Shown: positions 1 to 7,652, counted from the stretch's first letter. The stretch: DNA of 12,594 nucleotides from an uncultured Bacilli bacterium (GCA_944333305.1 CALVKV010000034.1:1-12594), one strand, 5' to 3'. Translations and numbers: made by a program. The notes: generated from the letters alone by a model not told the origin.

Positions 1-352
1 TTATATCTTCCTTACTCATATTATCAAAAAACTTATGAGTTGCTGTAAAAAGTAATTCATCAGCTACTACATTTTTAGACTTATTAAGCATTTGATTAAA
101 TGTTTTTCTTCTATCAGGTCGTTCAGTTTTCATTCTAAGATTATGTTCCTTTTCATAATCTTTAACCTTATTTTTAAAACCTTTAACATATTTCTCTTGT
201 AATGGTACTATCTCAATATTATCTTTAGATAATTCTAATTTAATATTTGGATTAGAATTATAGGCTTTCTTTTCTCTTTTATTATGTGATCCAATTTGTG
301 CTAAATCATTTAATGTATAAACTGGCTCACTTCTAAATATTGCATAATTAAT
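1..352 (-). CDS. MobV/Pre-type relaxase, N-terminal part, ATT start
   Basis: This partial gene runs off the left edge; 117 codons are visible. It encodes the N-terminal part of a MobV (Mob/Pre) plasmid mobilisation relaxase, which nicks oriT and stays attached to the DNA during transfer. The visible protein opens INYAIFRSEP and continues with GSHNKREKKAYNSNPN and NVVADELLFTAT, all typical of MobV relaxases from Bacillota. His23 in SHNKR lines up with the catalytic His22 of pMV158 MobM (family knowledge). A strong AAGGAGG lies at 361-367, but the codon 8 bases downstream, where homologues have ATG, is ATT. An in-frame TAA at 368-370 blocks any start further upstream. Either a rare ATT start is used or an ATG has mutated and the gene is silenced. 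The histidine-triad motif would lie outside the window. The family assignment is firm; whether the gene is functional is open. Confidence 0.8.
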   Translation of the reverse strand, partial: MNYAIFRSEPVYTLNDLAQIGSHNKREKKAYNSNPNIKLELSKDNIEIVPLQEKYVKGFKNKVKDYEKEHNLRMKTERPDRRKTFNQMLNKSKNVVADELLFTATHKFFDNMSKEDI

Positions 353-374
353 AATATCTACCTCCTTTTATGCA

Positions 375-401
375 AAATAAAAAGATATGATTTCTCATAC
401 C
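375..401 (-). terminator. Intrinsic terminator after the lipoprotein fragment
   Basis: Read on the minus strand, GGTATGA-GAAA-TCATATC forms a 7-bp stem (one G-T pair) closed by a GAAA tetraloop, followed by a T-rich tract. It sits just past the lipoprotein stop and before the MobV ribosome binding site, so it would separate the two transcripts. Confidence 0.6.
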
Positions 402-417
402 TTTAGTGGATATAACC

Positions 418-741
418 TTAAACTATTAAATTTTTTTGTTGCGTACTTTCGTGTGTCTGGACATAAACTCCATTATCATTTCTTAAAATAATTTGTTCAT
501 GATTATTAGAAGTATTTGTAAGTGTAATTTTATAATAATCATCTTTCTTATAAGCTGTTTCTACTTCATAATTATATATATCATCATTATTTAAGACTTC
601 AAGCGTCGCTGTCATAATATATCCATTACTATTAGATATTTTTTTATCAAGTTCAGATAAAACATCAGACTCAGATGTTTTTCCACATCCGGTAACAAAA
701 CAACAACAAAAAATTAACAAAGCTAAGCCAATTTTTTTCAT
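418..741 (-). pseudogene. Truncated LolA/GerS-like lipoprotein
   Basis: The open frame encodes a 107-residue secreted lipoprotein. It has a KK N-terminus, a hydrophobic segment (residues 4-16) and the lipobox VTGC with the lipidated Cys at 19. The ATG at 741 is preferred over the GTG at 750 because it is correctly spaced from GATGAGGTG. Residues 20-90, including YKKDDYYKITLTNTSNNHEQ and IILRNDNGVYV, resemble the first third of Bacillota LolA-like lipoproteins of the GerS type, usually about 300-plus residues. In those proteins this stretch is followed by a TPSLNKSFKFQSEWPYN-like segment and about 200 more residues (recalled, not searched). Here it changes to QTHESTQQKNLIV and stops. The loss occurs next to the MobV relaxase, so I read it as a host gene cut by an inserted element. 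The fragment keeps a good ribosome binding site and may still be expressed. Confidence 0.55.
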
Positions 742-770
742 TAAATTCACCTCATCCTTAATTCTAATTA

Positions 771-776
771 ATTATA
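771..776 (-). promoter_or_regulatory. Possible -10 box for the lipoprotein gene
   Basis: A perfect TATAAT on the minus strand lies about 30 bases upstream of the ATG at 741. The -35 position, 17 bases further up (794-799), reads GAATAT, a poor match. In such AT-rich DNA a chance -10 is common. A 12-bp palindrome (795-806) overlaps the -35 position. Confidence 0.3.
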
Positions 777-860
777 TTATTAAAAGTTATTTAATATTCA
801 TGAATAAAATAAAACAAATTAGTCCATTATATGAATGTAATAAATAAAAGAGGAGGAAAT

Positions 861-1067
861 ATGGAAACATTAAAAAAAATATGCTTAGTCCTAATTATAA
901 TAGGAGCGATAAACTGGGCATTAGTAGGTTTATTTGAACTAGATTTAGTAGCATCTCTATTTGGAGGTAGCGATGAAATTCTAGCTAGATTAGTTTATAT
1001 TATAATAGGAATTGCCGGTCTAATTGATATAAGCATTCTTTTTGATCATTTAGACCATCATGATTAA
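861..1067 (+). CDS. DUF378 family small membrane protein (YuzA-like)
   Basis: This 68-residue integral membrane protein belongs to the DUF378/YuzA family, whose function is unknown. The pattern KICLVLIIIGAINWALVGLF followed by DLVASLFGG and a second hydrophobic helix, ARLVYIIIGIAGLIDISIL, is the family signature: two transmembrane helices with a GAINW motif in the first and FGG in the loop. The tail ends in a His/Asp-rich DHLDHHD. The start at 861 is chosen because AGGAGGAAAT lies directly upstream; the in-frame ATG at 831 has no ribosome binding site and would add 10 unconserved residues. It is the only convincing plus-strand gene in the window, divergent from the lipoprotein fragment and convergent with cdaR. 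No clear promoter was found upstream. Confidence 0.88.
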   Translation: METLKKICLVLIIIGAINWALVGLFELDLVASLFGGSDEILARLVYIIIGIAGLIDISILFDHLDHHD

Positions 1068-1100
1068 AAAAGAGATTCAATGTTAAAATGAATCTCTTTT
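1068..1100. terminator. Bidirectional intrinsic terminator
   Basis: A perfect 12-bp inverted repeat (AAAAGAGATTCA and its complement, 9-base loop) sits between the convergent stop codons of the DUF378 gene and cdaR. The stem ends in A/T runs on both sides, so it can end transcription from either direction. Confidence 0.85.
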
Positions 1101-1104
1101 AATA

Positions 1105-2460
1105 TTAATTAGCAGTAATACGAACCTTTACTTTCTTAGTCTTAGGTGTATAAGTGAGTTTAACATCATCGCCTCTAACTTTAACATCAACTTCATGCTC
1201 ACCAACACCTAAACCTTCAAGATCAACATAAGCATAAATAATGGAAGGATCTATATTATCAATAATAGACTTACTACCTGTAACTACTACTGTAACTCTA
1301 CTATCTTCTTCCGAAAGAGCTTGAACACTATACTGCGAATCTAAATTTTCTGTTGCGATTGAAATATTTTCAATTTCCCTTGTCGTAGAATCATCAAGAG
1401 TTACATTAACAGTAATTGTATTCTCACTTATCTCAGTAATACCATTAGGACGTTTTAATGTAACAGTATATTCTTTATCTTCATCAAGTCCTGTAACATC
1501 TACTTCTACTTCTAAAGAATCAAGTCTATCTAAAGCTTCCTGGCTACCATAAACAGTAACACTATCTATATTACTACTAAGTGATCTTATCGCTTTACCA
1601 AAAGCAAGTTCTCCATTAGGAACAATTTCAATAGGAACTTCTTTACTTGGAGATGAAATAGTTACTTTAGCAGTTACACTTTTAGGAACTATCTCTACAT
1701 CAACAACTTTACCATCAGCATCATATGCAACAAGTGGTACATCTTCAAGAGTAAGTTCACCTGCTTCTTGAGTAGGGAAATCATCTACATCAACTAAAGC
1801 TCTAACAGTAGCAACTTCATCTAATTTATATTCAGCACCTTTAACTATAACTTCACTTCTATCAAGTTCAACGCTATCTATATTTAATTTAGTATCTAAA
1901 TTATCTTGGTGTAATATATCATAAGTAAGTGCTTTTGTCTCACTAACTTTATCATAAATAGTAACTGTAACCGTAGAAGGATCTATTCTATAATCTATAG
2001 AACTTAACTGTTGTGTATATCTAAGATTCACTCTATGTTGTCCAGGTCCTAATCCTGTTAAATCAACTGTAACTTCGCCACTAGGAGATTGTTTAGCTAA
2101 AAATATATGTCTTTTCTGCCCAACTAACGTTATATCAACAGCCTCAGGTAACCCTTCAACAACATAAGCCTCTTCATTATATGTAGCGGTGACTTTCTGA
2201 TCATATAAAATCTCTGCATATTGATCTATCAATGTATTACCTTCACTATCAACAATAAAGAAAACAGCTAAAGCCAACACTAAACTTATAACAATCAAAG
2301 TTTGTTTTTTTCCTATAAGCTTTTCAAGGGCTTTACTATTACTCTTAGAAAAGTCTACAATTTTAAGAATCAACTTAGTAATAGGAGTAATTAACCATTT
2401 GTCAAAAAATGCACCTATATGACGAAAAAATTTTCCAATACTTCTAATTATCTTCTTCAT
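1105..2460 (-). CDS. cdaR: CdaR, YbbR-domain regulator of c-di-AMP synthase
   Basis: This 451-residue protein is a YbbR-domain protein anchored in the membrane. The N-terminal 50 residues are basic and cytoplasmic, one transmembrane helix follows (about 53-70), and the rest is extracytoplasmic. Four YbbR-like beta domains can be seen, roughly 85-168, 175-267, 272-355 and 362-449. They recur in the form 'v.v.l.Gl..g.h.v.l.v', as in VDLTGLGPGQHRVNLRY and VDLEGLGVGEHEVDVKV. In Bacilli this protein (CdaR/YbbR) binds and modulates the diadenylate cyclase CdaA. The ATG lies inside the end of cdaA, giving a 17-base overlap and likely translational coupling. A terminator follows directly, so glmM, which usually comes next, is not part of this operon. 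Identification is firm. Confidence 0.93.
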   Translation of the reverse strand: MKKIIRSIGKFFRHIGAFFDKWLITPITKLILKIVDFSKSNSKALEKLIGKKQTLIVISLVLALAVFFIVDSEGNTLIDQYAEILYDQKVTATYNEEAYVVEGLPEAVDITLVGQKRHIFLAKQSPSGEVTVDLTGLGPGQHRVNLRYTQQLSSIDYRIDPSTVTVTIYDKVSETKALTYDILHQDNLDTKLNIDSVELDRSEVIVKGAEYKLDEVATVRALVDVDDFPTQEAGELTLEDVPLVAYDADGKVVDVEIVPKSVTAKVTISSPSKEVPIEIVPNGELAFGKAIRSLSSNIDSVTVYGSQEALDRLDSLEVEVDVTGLDEDKEYTVTLKRPNGITEISENTITVNVTLDDSTTREIENISIATENLDSQYSVQALSEEDSRVTVVVTGSKSIIDNIDPSIIYAYVDLEGLGVGEHEVDVKVRGDDVKLTYTPKTKKVKVRITAN

Positions 2461-3277
2461 ATATCTCTTCCTCTTCTATTTCTTCTTCATCATATTCACT
2501 ACTAGTCTTAGGTTTTAATTCATTTATTAACATCATTCTAACATCATCAATTGACAAATTATAGAAAAGCTCTCCCTTAATAGCAACTGAAAGTCTGCCA
2601 GTTTCTTCTGAAACTACTAATGCAATTGCATCAGTCTCTTCGGCAATACCAAGTGCAGCTCTATGTCTTGTTCCAAGTCTCTTATTAATTTTCGTACTAC
2701 TACTAGTAGGGAACACTGCTCCAGCACAAGTTATCCGATCACCTTGAATAATAACACCACCATCATGTAAAGGATTACCTTCATAGAAAATAGCAATTAA
2801 TAAATCACTTGATAAATCTGCATAAAGTTTTTTCGCTTTATCTATATAATTACCAAGACTAATATCTCTTTCTAAAACAATTAAAGCACCAATTTTATTT
2901 TTTCTTAAATAATCCATCGTTTGTGTTAATTGATAAACCAAATGTTCTCTCTCATCAACAGTAAGAACTTTATGTCGCCCTAGCAATTGATTTCTACCAA
3001 GCTGTTCTAAAATATTTCTAATTTCAGGCTGAAAAATAACAATTAAAGCTAAAGGTCCATACATAATAACATACTCTAATATTAATCCAACTGTTGTAAA
3101 TCCACATAAATCACTAATAATTTTTAAAGCTATAATTATAATTACCCCTTTAAATAAAAGAGTAAGTTTAACACTATTTCTAATATTCTTTAAAATAATA
3201 TAAAACATCAACCATACAATTGATATATCGACAATTTTCCTTATAATTGTCAAAACACTTGTAACAGTAATAACCAT
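2444..3277 (-). CDS. cdaA: CdaA, membrane diadenylate cyclase (c-di-AMP synthase)
   Basis: The 277-residue protein makes cyclic di-AMP from two ATP at the inner face of the membrane. Three N-terminal transmembrane helices (about 9-30, 38-57 and 64-82) are followed by the DisA_N/DAC domain. Its active-site signatures are LHDGGVII (DGG at 172-174, where DGA is the textbook form) and GTRHRAALG (RHR at 204-206), with the FYEGNPLHDGG and AGAVFPTSSS contexts of the family. The product controls potassium and osmolyte transport and cell-wall homeostasis in Bacillota. An unusual feature is the very acidic C-terminal tail, EYDEEEIEEEEIYEEDN (261-277), part of which overlaps the start of cdaR. A ribosome binding site (GGAGAG) precedes the ATG. 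It lies 20 bases downstream of the small membrane protein gene, in the same operon. Confidence 0.95.
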   Translation of the reverse strand: MVITVTSVLTIIRKIVDISIVWLMFYIILKNIRNSVKLTLLFKGVIIIIALKIISDLCGFTTVGLILEYVIMYGPLALIVIFQPEIRNILEQLGRNQLLGRHKVLTVDEREHLVYQLTQTMDYLRKNKIGALIVLERDISLGNYIDKAKKLYADLSSDLLIAIFYEGNPLHDGGVIIQGDRITCAGAVFPTSSSTKINKRLGTRHRAALGIAEETDAIALVVSEETGRLSVAIKGELFYNLSIDDVRMMLINELKPKTSSEYDEEEIEEEEIYEEDN

Positions 3278-3297
3278 AACATCTCTCCTAACTGTTT

Positions 3298-3819
3298 TTA
3301 AACTGTTTTATTGTCTCCATCTTGATTAATAGTTGGAATAACAACATTATTAACACTTTCTGGTGCAGGATTTGTACTAACTACAGTAGTAGCTGGCTCC
3401 GCATTCGTTGTAACTACATTGGGCATAACTACTGTATTATTAACAGGAGCTGCTGTAACCTCTGTAACTGTCTGTGGTACTTCATTAACACTATTTACAG
3501 GAGAAGTATTAGAAGGAACAACAGTAGATGCAGCCATAGATGTAGTAGCCTCAACAACAGGAGGTACTACATCACTAACAGGTGTAGCCTGAGCTGAAGA
3601 CTCCATAACAAGTTCATTTACCGGTTCCGTAACAACTGTCCCATCAAGAGACGTATTTTCATTTGCAGTAGCATATTTTTCCTTTTCATGTCTTTTATTT
3701 ATACCTTTTTCAGCTAAATAACCAATACAAGCAAAAAGAAGAATGACTAAAACTACTACCCAAGCGATATAAAAAGGGCCATCTAATGTATCCCTAAAAA
3801 ACTCAATAACAATATCCAT
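3298..3819 (-). CDS. Small single-pass membrane protein with low-complexity tail
   Basis: I do not recognise this 173-residue protein. It has one transmembrane helix (about 17-36, rich in V, I, L), a short basic stretch after it (KGINKRHEKEK), and then about 120 residues of low-complexity sequence rich in Val, Thr, Asn, Ser, Pro and Ala. That tail is likely unstructured. By the positive-inside rule the basic segment and tail are probably cytoplasmic, but this is an inference. The ATG at 3819 is chosen because AAGGTGGTG lies just upstream; the GTG at 3828 falls within that ribosome binding site. It is the first gene of the cdaA-cdaR operon, 20 bases before cdaA, so it may be a lineage-specific partner of the c-di-AMP synthase. 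The low-complexity composition makes homology hard to judge. Confidence 0.75.
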   Translation of the reverse strand: MDIVIEFFRDTLDGPFYIAWVVVLVILLFACIGYLAEKGINKRHEKEKYATANENTSLDGTVVTEPVNELVMESSAQATPVSDVVPPVVEATTSMAASTVVPSNTSPVNSVNEVPQTVTEVTAAPVNNTVVMPNVVTTNAEPATTVVSTNPAPESVNNVVIPTINQDGDNKTV

Positions 3820-3847
3820 AAGCACCACCTTTTATTCTTACTTTATT

Positions 3848-3876
3848 ATCATAACATGAGGGCTTTTCTTTTTCAA
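3848..3876 (-). promoter_or_regulatory. Sigma-A promoter of the cdaA operon
   Basis: On the minus strand TTGAAA (3871-3876) and TATGAT (3848-3853) are separated by exactly 17 bases. The -10 lies about 30 bases before the first start codon of the three-gene unit. This is the best sigma-A match in the window. Confidence 0.7.
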
Positions 3877-3909
3877 CCAAAGAACCAAAATTTATAAAAT
3901 AAAAATAAA

Positions 3910-4440
3910 TTATTTATGCAATTTCATGTATATATCATCAACTTTTTCTCCACCTATAATTGCCACATTTTTTTCTGTTTTATAAGGAACAAAGCCTAAT
4001 TTTTCATATAAATGAATCGCTCTATAATTATTAGAATATACAACCAAATAAATTTCATCTAAATTAAGATCATTAAAACCATAATCTATAAAAGTTTTCA
4101 AAGCTTCTTGTCCATAATGTCTATTTTGAAACTCTTCTGCAATGGTAACACCTATCTCTGCATTTTTTATTTCAGAATCTAAAGTAATATTATCAAAATC
4201 TATATTGCCAATAAAATAACCAGTTTTCTTTTCAAATAATGACAGTAAAATTAATCCATCTCCATCTAAAGCTCTTTTTACACGTTTAAATCTATCCTCG
4301 TAAGTATAAGGCTTAGAATCTGCCGTAAGAAACTTTTTAATATTTGGATTGTTAAGTATTTTTAAATGTTCATCTATTAAATCATATGAAACATTAACAT
4401 AATAAATATTATCAGATTCTAATATGACATCTTTATTCAT
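3910..4440 (-). CDS. GNAT family N-acetyltransferase
   Basis: The 176-residue cytoplasmic protein is a GCN5-related acetyltransferase of the RimJ/RimL-like group, which transfers acetyl from acetyl-CoA to an amino group. The C-terminal half carries the acetyl-CoA binding motif A (EIGVTIAEEFQNRHYGQEAL) and the motif B sequence VYSNNYRAIHLYEKLGF, with the usual N..A..LYEK.GF signature. The substrate cannot be told from sequence. The start at 4440 is chosen because GGAGTG sits 5 bases upstream; a TTG at 4458 is also in frame but would begin almost at the 3' end of the tRNA. The gene follows tRNA-Thr by 23 bases and may share its transcript. No convincing terminator was seen after its stop. Confidence 0.88.
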   Translation of the reverse strand: MNKDVILESDNIYYVNVSYDLIDEHLKILNNPNIKKFLTADSKPYTYEDRFKRVKRALDGDGLILLSLFEKKTGYFIGNIDFDNITLDSEIKNAEIGVTIAEEFQNRHYGQEALKTFIDYGFNDLNLDEIYLVVYSNNYRAIHLYEKLGFVPYKTEKNVAIIGGEKVDDIYMKLHK

Positions 4441-4463
4441 AAACACTCCATTGACCAATTAAA

Positions 4464-4540
4464 TGGTGCCGACTAATGGACTCGAACCATTGACCTACTC
4501 ATTACGAATGAGTTGCTCGTACCTACTGAGCTAAGCCGGC
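4464..4540 (-). tRNA. tRNA-Thr (anticodon CGT)
   Basis: The 77-base minus-strand sequence folds as a full cloverleaf. It has an acceptor GCCGGCT/AGTCGGC (one G-T pair), D arm GCTC/GAGC, anticodon stem ACTCA/TGAGT with loop TTCGTAA, variable loop AGGTC, T stem AATGG/CCATT with loop TTCGAGT, and an encoded ACCA end. Anticodon CGT reads the rare ACG threonine codon. Confidence 0.96.
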
Positions 4541-4542
4541 AA

Positions 4543-4576
4543 AAAAACTTTACTACTTTATTATAGCAAAGTTTTT
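4543..4576. terminator. Weak bidirectional hairpin between methyltransferase and tRNA
   Basis: AAAAACTTT and its complement form a 9-bp stem with a 16-base loop, flanked by a T run on the minus strand. It has only one G-C pair and also contains the tRNA -10 box in its loop, so terminator function is doubtful. Confidence 0.3.
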
Positions 4577-4588
4577 AATTTTGGAAAA
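4560..4588 (-). promoter_or_regulatory. Extended -10 promoter of tRNA-Thr
   Basis: TGCTATAAT (4560-4568, minus strand) is a perfect extended -10 element about 20 bases before the mature tRNA 5' end. The -35 position at 17-base spacing (4583-4588) reads TTTTCC and is poor, which is tolerated at extended -10 promoters. It would drive tRNA-Thr and perhaps the acetyltransferase. Confidence 0.6.
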
Positions 4589-4613
4589 GACTATAAAATA
4601 TATCAACAATTCA

Positions 4614-5240
4614 TCATCTTTTTGTACACATTACTTCGTATACAATTTTTAATTTATTATTACGAAACATCTCCGTTTCTGAATAAACTATATCACCTAT
4701 TATAGAAAAGAAAAACTTAATATCATTATCACTAAAATATCTTCTCAATTCATTTTTTCGATAATAAAGATTATTTTCTACCTTTTCTAAAACTGCAGAT
4801 TCATTAACTAATTCTTTTACAGAATGTACCCTAGCTAACAATACCCCATTAAATTTCAAAATTCTTTTAATCTCTTTCATTATTTTAATTGTATCTTCTT
4901 TAGAAAAATAATGTAAAGATAAATCTGCTATAACTAAATAATAACTTTCATCAGCAAATGGAAACCTTTCAGTCATATCCATTTGCTTTACTTTATATTC
5001 ATATATATATTTTTTTACATTTTCTAATGCTTCTTTAGAAATATCACAAGAAAGTACTTTATAGCCTCTTTCACGTAAATATAAAGTATCAGAACCAATA
5101 CCGCATCCTAAATCTAAAATCTCATTTTTCTTATTTTTAACAAGAATGTTATAATAATTATCTAACCATAAATCATAAATAGGCAATCCACTTGCTTTTT
5201 CATTACGTTTGTCCCATATTGTAACCAAATTTTCTTTCAT
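4614..5240 (-). CDS. Class I SAM-dependent methyltransferase
   Basis: The 208-residue soluble protein has the Rossmann-type methyltransferase fold. Motif I is ILDLGCGIGSD (41-51), an acidic motif II residue is at Asp66 (VLSCDIS), motif IV is IADLSLHYF (105-112), and the following helix/strand is EIKRILKFNGVLLARVHS. It resembles the methyltransferase domain 11/25 group and transfers a methyl from S-adenosylmethionine, but the acceptor cannot be read from sequence. The start is preceded by GGGGG, and the ABC transporter gene ends only 12 bases upstream, so both are made from one transcript. The pairing suggests a linked role, for instance modification connected with a transported compound or with resistance, which is only a guess. 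It ends in a tandem TGA TGA stop. Confidence 0.88.
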   Translation of the reverse strand: MKENLVTIWDKRNEKASGLPIYDLWLDNYYNILVKNKKNEILDLGCGIGSDTLYLRERGYKVLSCDISKEALENVKKYIYEYKVKQMDMTERFPFADESYYLVIADLSLHYFSKEDTIKIMKEIKRILKFNGVLLARVHSVKELVNESAVLEKVENNLYYRKNELRRYFSDNDIKFFFSIIGDIVYSETEMFRNNKLKIVYEVMCTKR

Positions 5241-5252
5241 TTTGCCCCCAAA

Positions 5253-7583
5253 TTATTCTGTTCTAAGTGCTACAACAGGATCTTTCTTACTAGCCATACG
5301 AGATGGAACAAAGCCACTTAAAACAGTTAAAGAAACACTAATTATCAAAAGAATAATTGCATGAATTGGATTAAGGTTAGCAACATTAGGTAAATCAGCT
5401 AAACTCTCAATCAAAGAATTAATAGGGAATGTTAATAGGTATGCTATAACAAGACCTAAAACACCACTACAAACACCTATAATAAAGGTTTCAGCATTAA
5501 ATACACGTGTTATATCCTTACCTCTTGCCCCAAGTGCTCTTAAAATACCAATTTCTTTAGTTCTCTCAAGTACAGAAATATAAGTAATAATTGCAATCAT
5601 AATACAAGAGACAACAAGAGAAATAGATGAAAAAGCAATTAAAACATAAGTAACAGCATCCATAATACTACCAGACAAAGTACTAATCAAAGAGGCATAA
5701 TCAGTATACAAAACTTGTTCACTATCATCTTTTTCTTCATTATAATTATCTAAATAATCAGTAATATAATCTTTAGTCTCAAAATTTTTTGGATATATAT
5801 AAATGATAGATGGCATAACTTCAGCACCAATTACACCTAAAATATTATCTTTAGTAACAGTTGAACTTGTCTCATCAAAAGGCTGTCCTGTTAAAACATT
5901 ATAATCTACTTCTTTTTGACGATTAACAATCTCACTATTTTTATTTTTATTAATAACTTCATCTACTAAAGCCGAATTATAATATATACCAGACTGTGTT
6001 AAAGAGTTTTTATCTTCTTTACCTCTTATAATTGCCTGTACTTTAATTGTAATAACATCACTATTATTATACATAGCCTCATAATCATTACTAGGAACAA
6101 AATAACCATTAATCTCATCATAATAAATATCATTAGGAATAACTTTAAATTCTTTATTTAGAATATCATCAAAAGATATATCACTACTTGTATCAAAACC
6201 AAGTTGTTCTAAAGTACCACTATCAAGTTCATTATGAGAATTAACTGCAATTACAATACCAAGAGTATTTATATCAATAGATCCTGCTAAAACATCATAA
6301 TTATCTTCTAACATACTCCTACCATCAACAGTATCTGCATATAAACTCCAGCCCATAACACCAGTCATAGATGTAGTAGACATACTATAATTGGTACTAG
6401 TAGGCACTAGTTCATAACTACCATCAGCTTTTCTTGTAACAACATTTAAAGTTGTCCCATATTCATAACTAATAGCAGAAATGTTTTCTTTATCCATATT
6501 CTCTATATAATCTATATAATCACTATCTAAAGTATTAAAATGCATCATCGTCTCTAAACTGTTTTCACGAGGATAAATAACCTTACTATCAGAATACTTC
6601 TCATGCTCATCTCTATTTTCATTCATCTTTTGCATTGTCTCTTCATTAACATTCATTGCCTGTGTACTAATAATAATAGGCATCTGTGATAAAGTATCCG
6701 CTTCATACTCATCTATTTTCATTTGAAATCCATTTGATAAAGAAAGAATCAAAGCAATACCAATAATACCAATAGAAGCTGCAAAAGATGTTAAAAAGGT
6801 TCTACCTTTTTTTGTTTTAATATTATTAAAAGAAAGTTTCAAAGCTGAACCATAGCCTAACACAGTCTTCTTAATAGTTAACTTTTCTTTAGAACTACTT
6901 TTATCCTTAATAGGATTACTATCACTTAAAATCTCACCATCTTTAAGCTCAATAATACGATTAGCATAATCTTTAGCAAGTTCTGGATTATGAGTAACCA
7001 TAACAACTAATTTATCTTCAGCAATTTCTTTAATAAGCTCCATTATTTGAACACTAGTAACAGAATCTAATGCTCCTGTCGGTTCATCAGCAAGTATAAT
7101 CTCTGGATCATTAACTAAAGCTCTAGCAATCGCAACTCTTTGCATCTGCCCACCAGATAATTGATTAGGCTTTTTATGAGCATGATCTTTAAGTCCTACT
7201 CTATCTAAAGCAACAAGGGCTTTTTCTCTTCTATCTTTCTTTTTATATCCACTAAGTATTAAAGCCATTTCTACGTTTTCTAAAACACTAATATGACTAA
7301 TTAAATTATAAGATTGAAATATAAAACCAACACAGTTATTACGATAATAGTCCCACTCTACACTTTTAAACTTCTTAGTACTTTTATTATTAATGATTAA
7401 GTCTCCACTGTCATATCTATCAAGACCACCAAGAACATTTAAAAGAGTAGTCTTACCACTACCACTACTTCCTAAAATAGCAACAAACTCACACTTTCTA
7501 AACTTTAAACTAACATCTTTTAAAGCATGTTGAACAAAATCCCCTGTCTTATAACTTTTATTTATATTCTTTAATTCAAGCAT
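5253..7583 (-). CDS. MacB/FtsX-type ABC transporter, fused ATPase and permease
   Basis: This 776-residue protein joins an ABC ATPase to a four-helix permease. In the ATPase (1-225), Walker A is GSSGSGKTT (38-46), the Q-loop is Gln90, the signature is LSGGQMQRVAIARAL (142-156), Walker B is IILADE (162-167), and the H-loop is His198. The permease has one helix at about 262-284, a large extracytoplasmic MacB-like domain (about 290-635), and three helices at about 644-668, 700-720 and 741-760. Between the second and third helices lies the FtsX-type ERTKEIGILRALGA motif. Such type VII ABC proteins work by mechanotransmission, moving lipoproteins, peptides or antibiotics at the outer face rather than importing nutrients. 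The ribosome binding site GAGGAGG is strong. The first gene of a unit with the methyltransferase, it starts after a terminator. Substrate unknown. Confidence 0.93.
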   Translation of the reverse strand: MLELKNINKSYKTGDFVQHALKDVSLKFRKCEFVAILGSSGSGKTTLLNVLGGLDRYDSGDLIINNKSTKKFKSVEWDYYRNNCVGFIFQSYNLISHISVLENVEMALILSGYKKKDRREKALVALDRVGLKDHAHKKPNQLSGGQMQRVAIARALVNDPEIILADEPTGALDSVTSVQIMELIKEIAEDKLVVMVTHNPELAKDYANRIIELKDGEILSDSNPIKDKSSSKEKLTIKKTVLGYGSALKLSFNNIKTKKGRTFLTSFAASIGIIGIALILSLSNGFQMKIDEYEADTLSQMPIIISTQAMNVNEETMQKMNENRDEHEKYSDSKVIYPRENSLETMMHFNTLDSDYIDYIENMDKENISAISYEYGTTLNVVTRKADGSYELVPTSTNYSMSTTSMTGVMGWSLYADTVDGRSMLEDNYDVLAGSIDINTLGIVIAVNSHNELDSGTLEQLGFDTSSDISFDDILNKEFKVIPNDIYYDEINGYFVPSNDYEAMYNNSDVITIKVQAIIRGKEDKNSLTQSGIYYNSALVDEVINKNKNSEIVNRQKEVDYNVLTGQPFDETSSTVTKDNILGVIGAEVMPSIIYIYPKNFETKDYITDYLDNYNEEKDDSEQVLYTDYASLISTLSGSIMDAVTYVLIAFSSISLVVSCIMIAIITYISVLERTKEIGILRALGARGKDITRVFNAETFIIGVCSGVLGLVIAYLLTFPINSLIESLADLPNVANLNPIHAIILLIISVSLTVLSGFVPSRMASKKDPVVALRTE

Positions 7584-7652
7584 AATTCCTCCTCTAAATT
7601 ATATTATATACCATTAAAGTAAATTATATCTCTCTTACCATATTAACTATAA

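Noticed and set aside
437..462. Possible oriT upstream of the relaxase
   Set aside because: The plus strand has a GTGTG core that recalls the pMV158 nick site TAGTGTG/TTA, but it is on the opposite strand relative to the mob gene and the flanking inverted repeat is missing.
831..860. Upstream ATG for the DUF378 gene
   Set aside because: It has no ribosome binding site, whereas AGGAGGAAAT precedes the ATG at 861, which also gives the usual family N-terminus.
3322..3597. Plus-strand open frame of 91 codons
   Set aside because: It is the antisense of the V/T/N-rich tail of the membrane protein; the Asn/Cys/Arg-rich translation and absence of a ribosome binding site mark it as a shadow.
7584..7652. 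Promoter of the ABC transporter gene
   Set aside because: Two TATAAT-like boxes exist on the minus strand, but neither has a recognisable -35 at 16-18 bases or a TG extension, so none is called.
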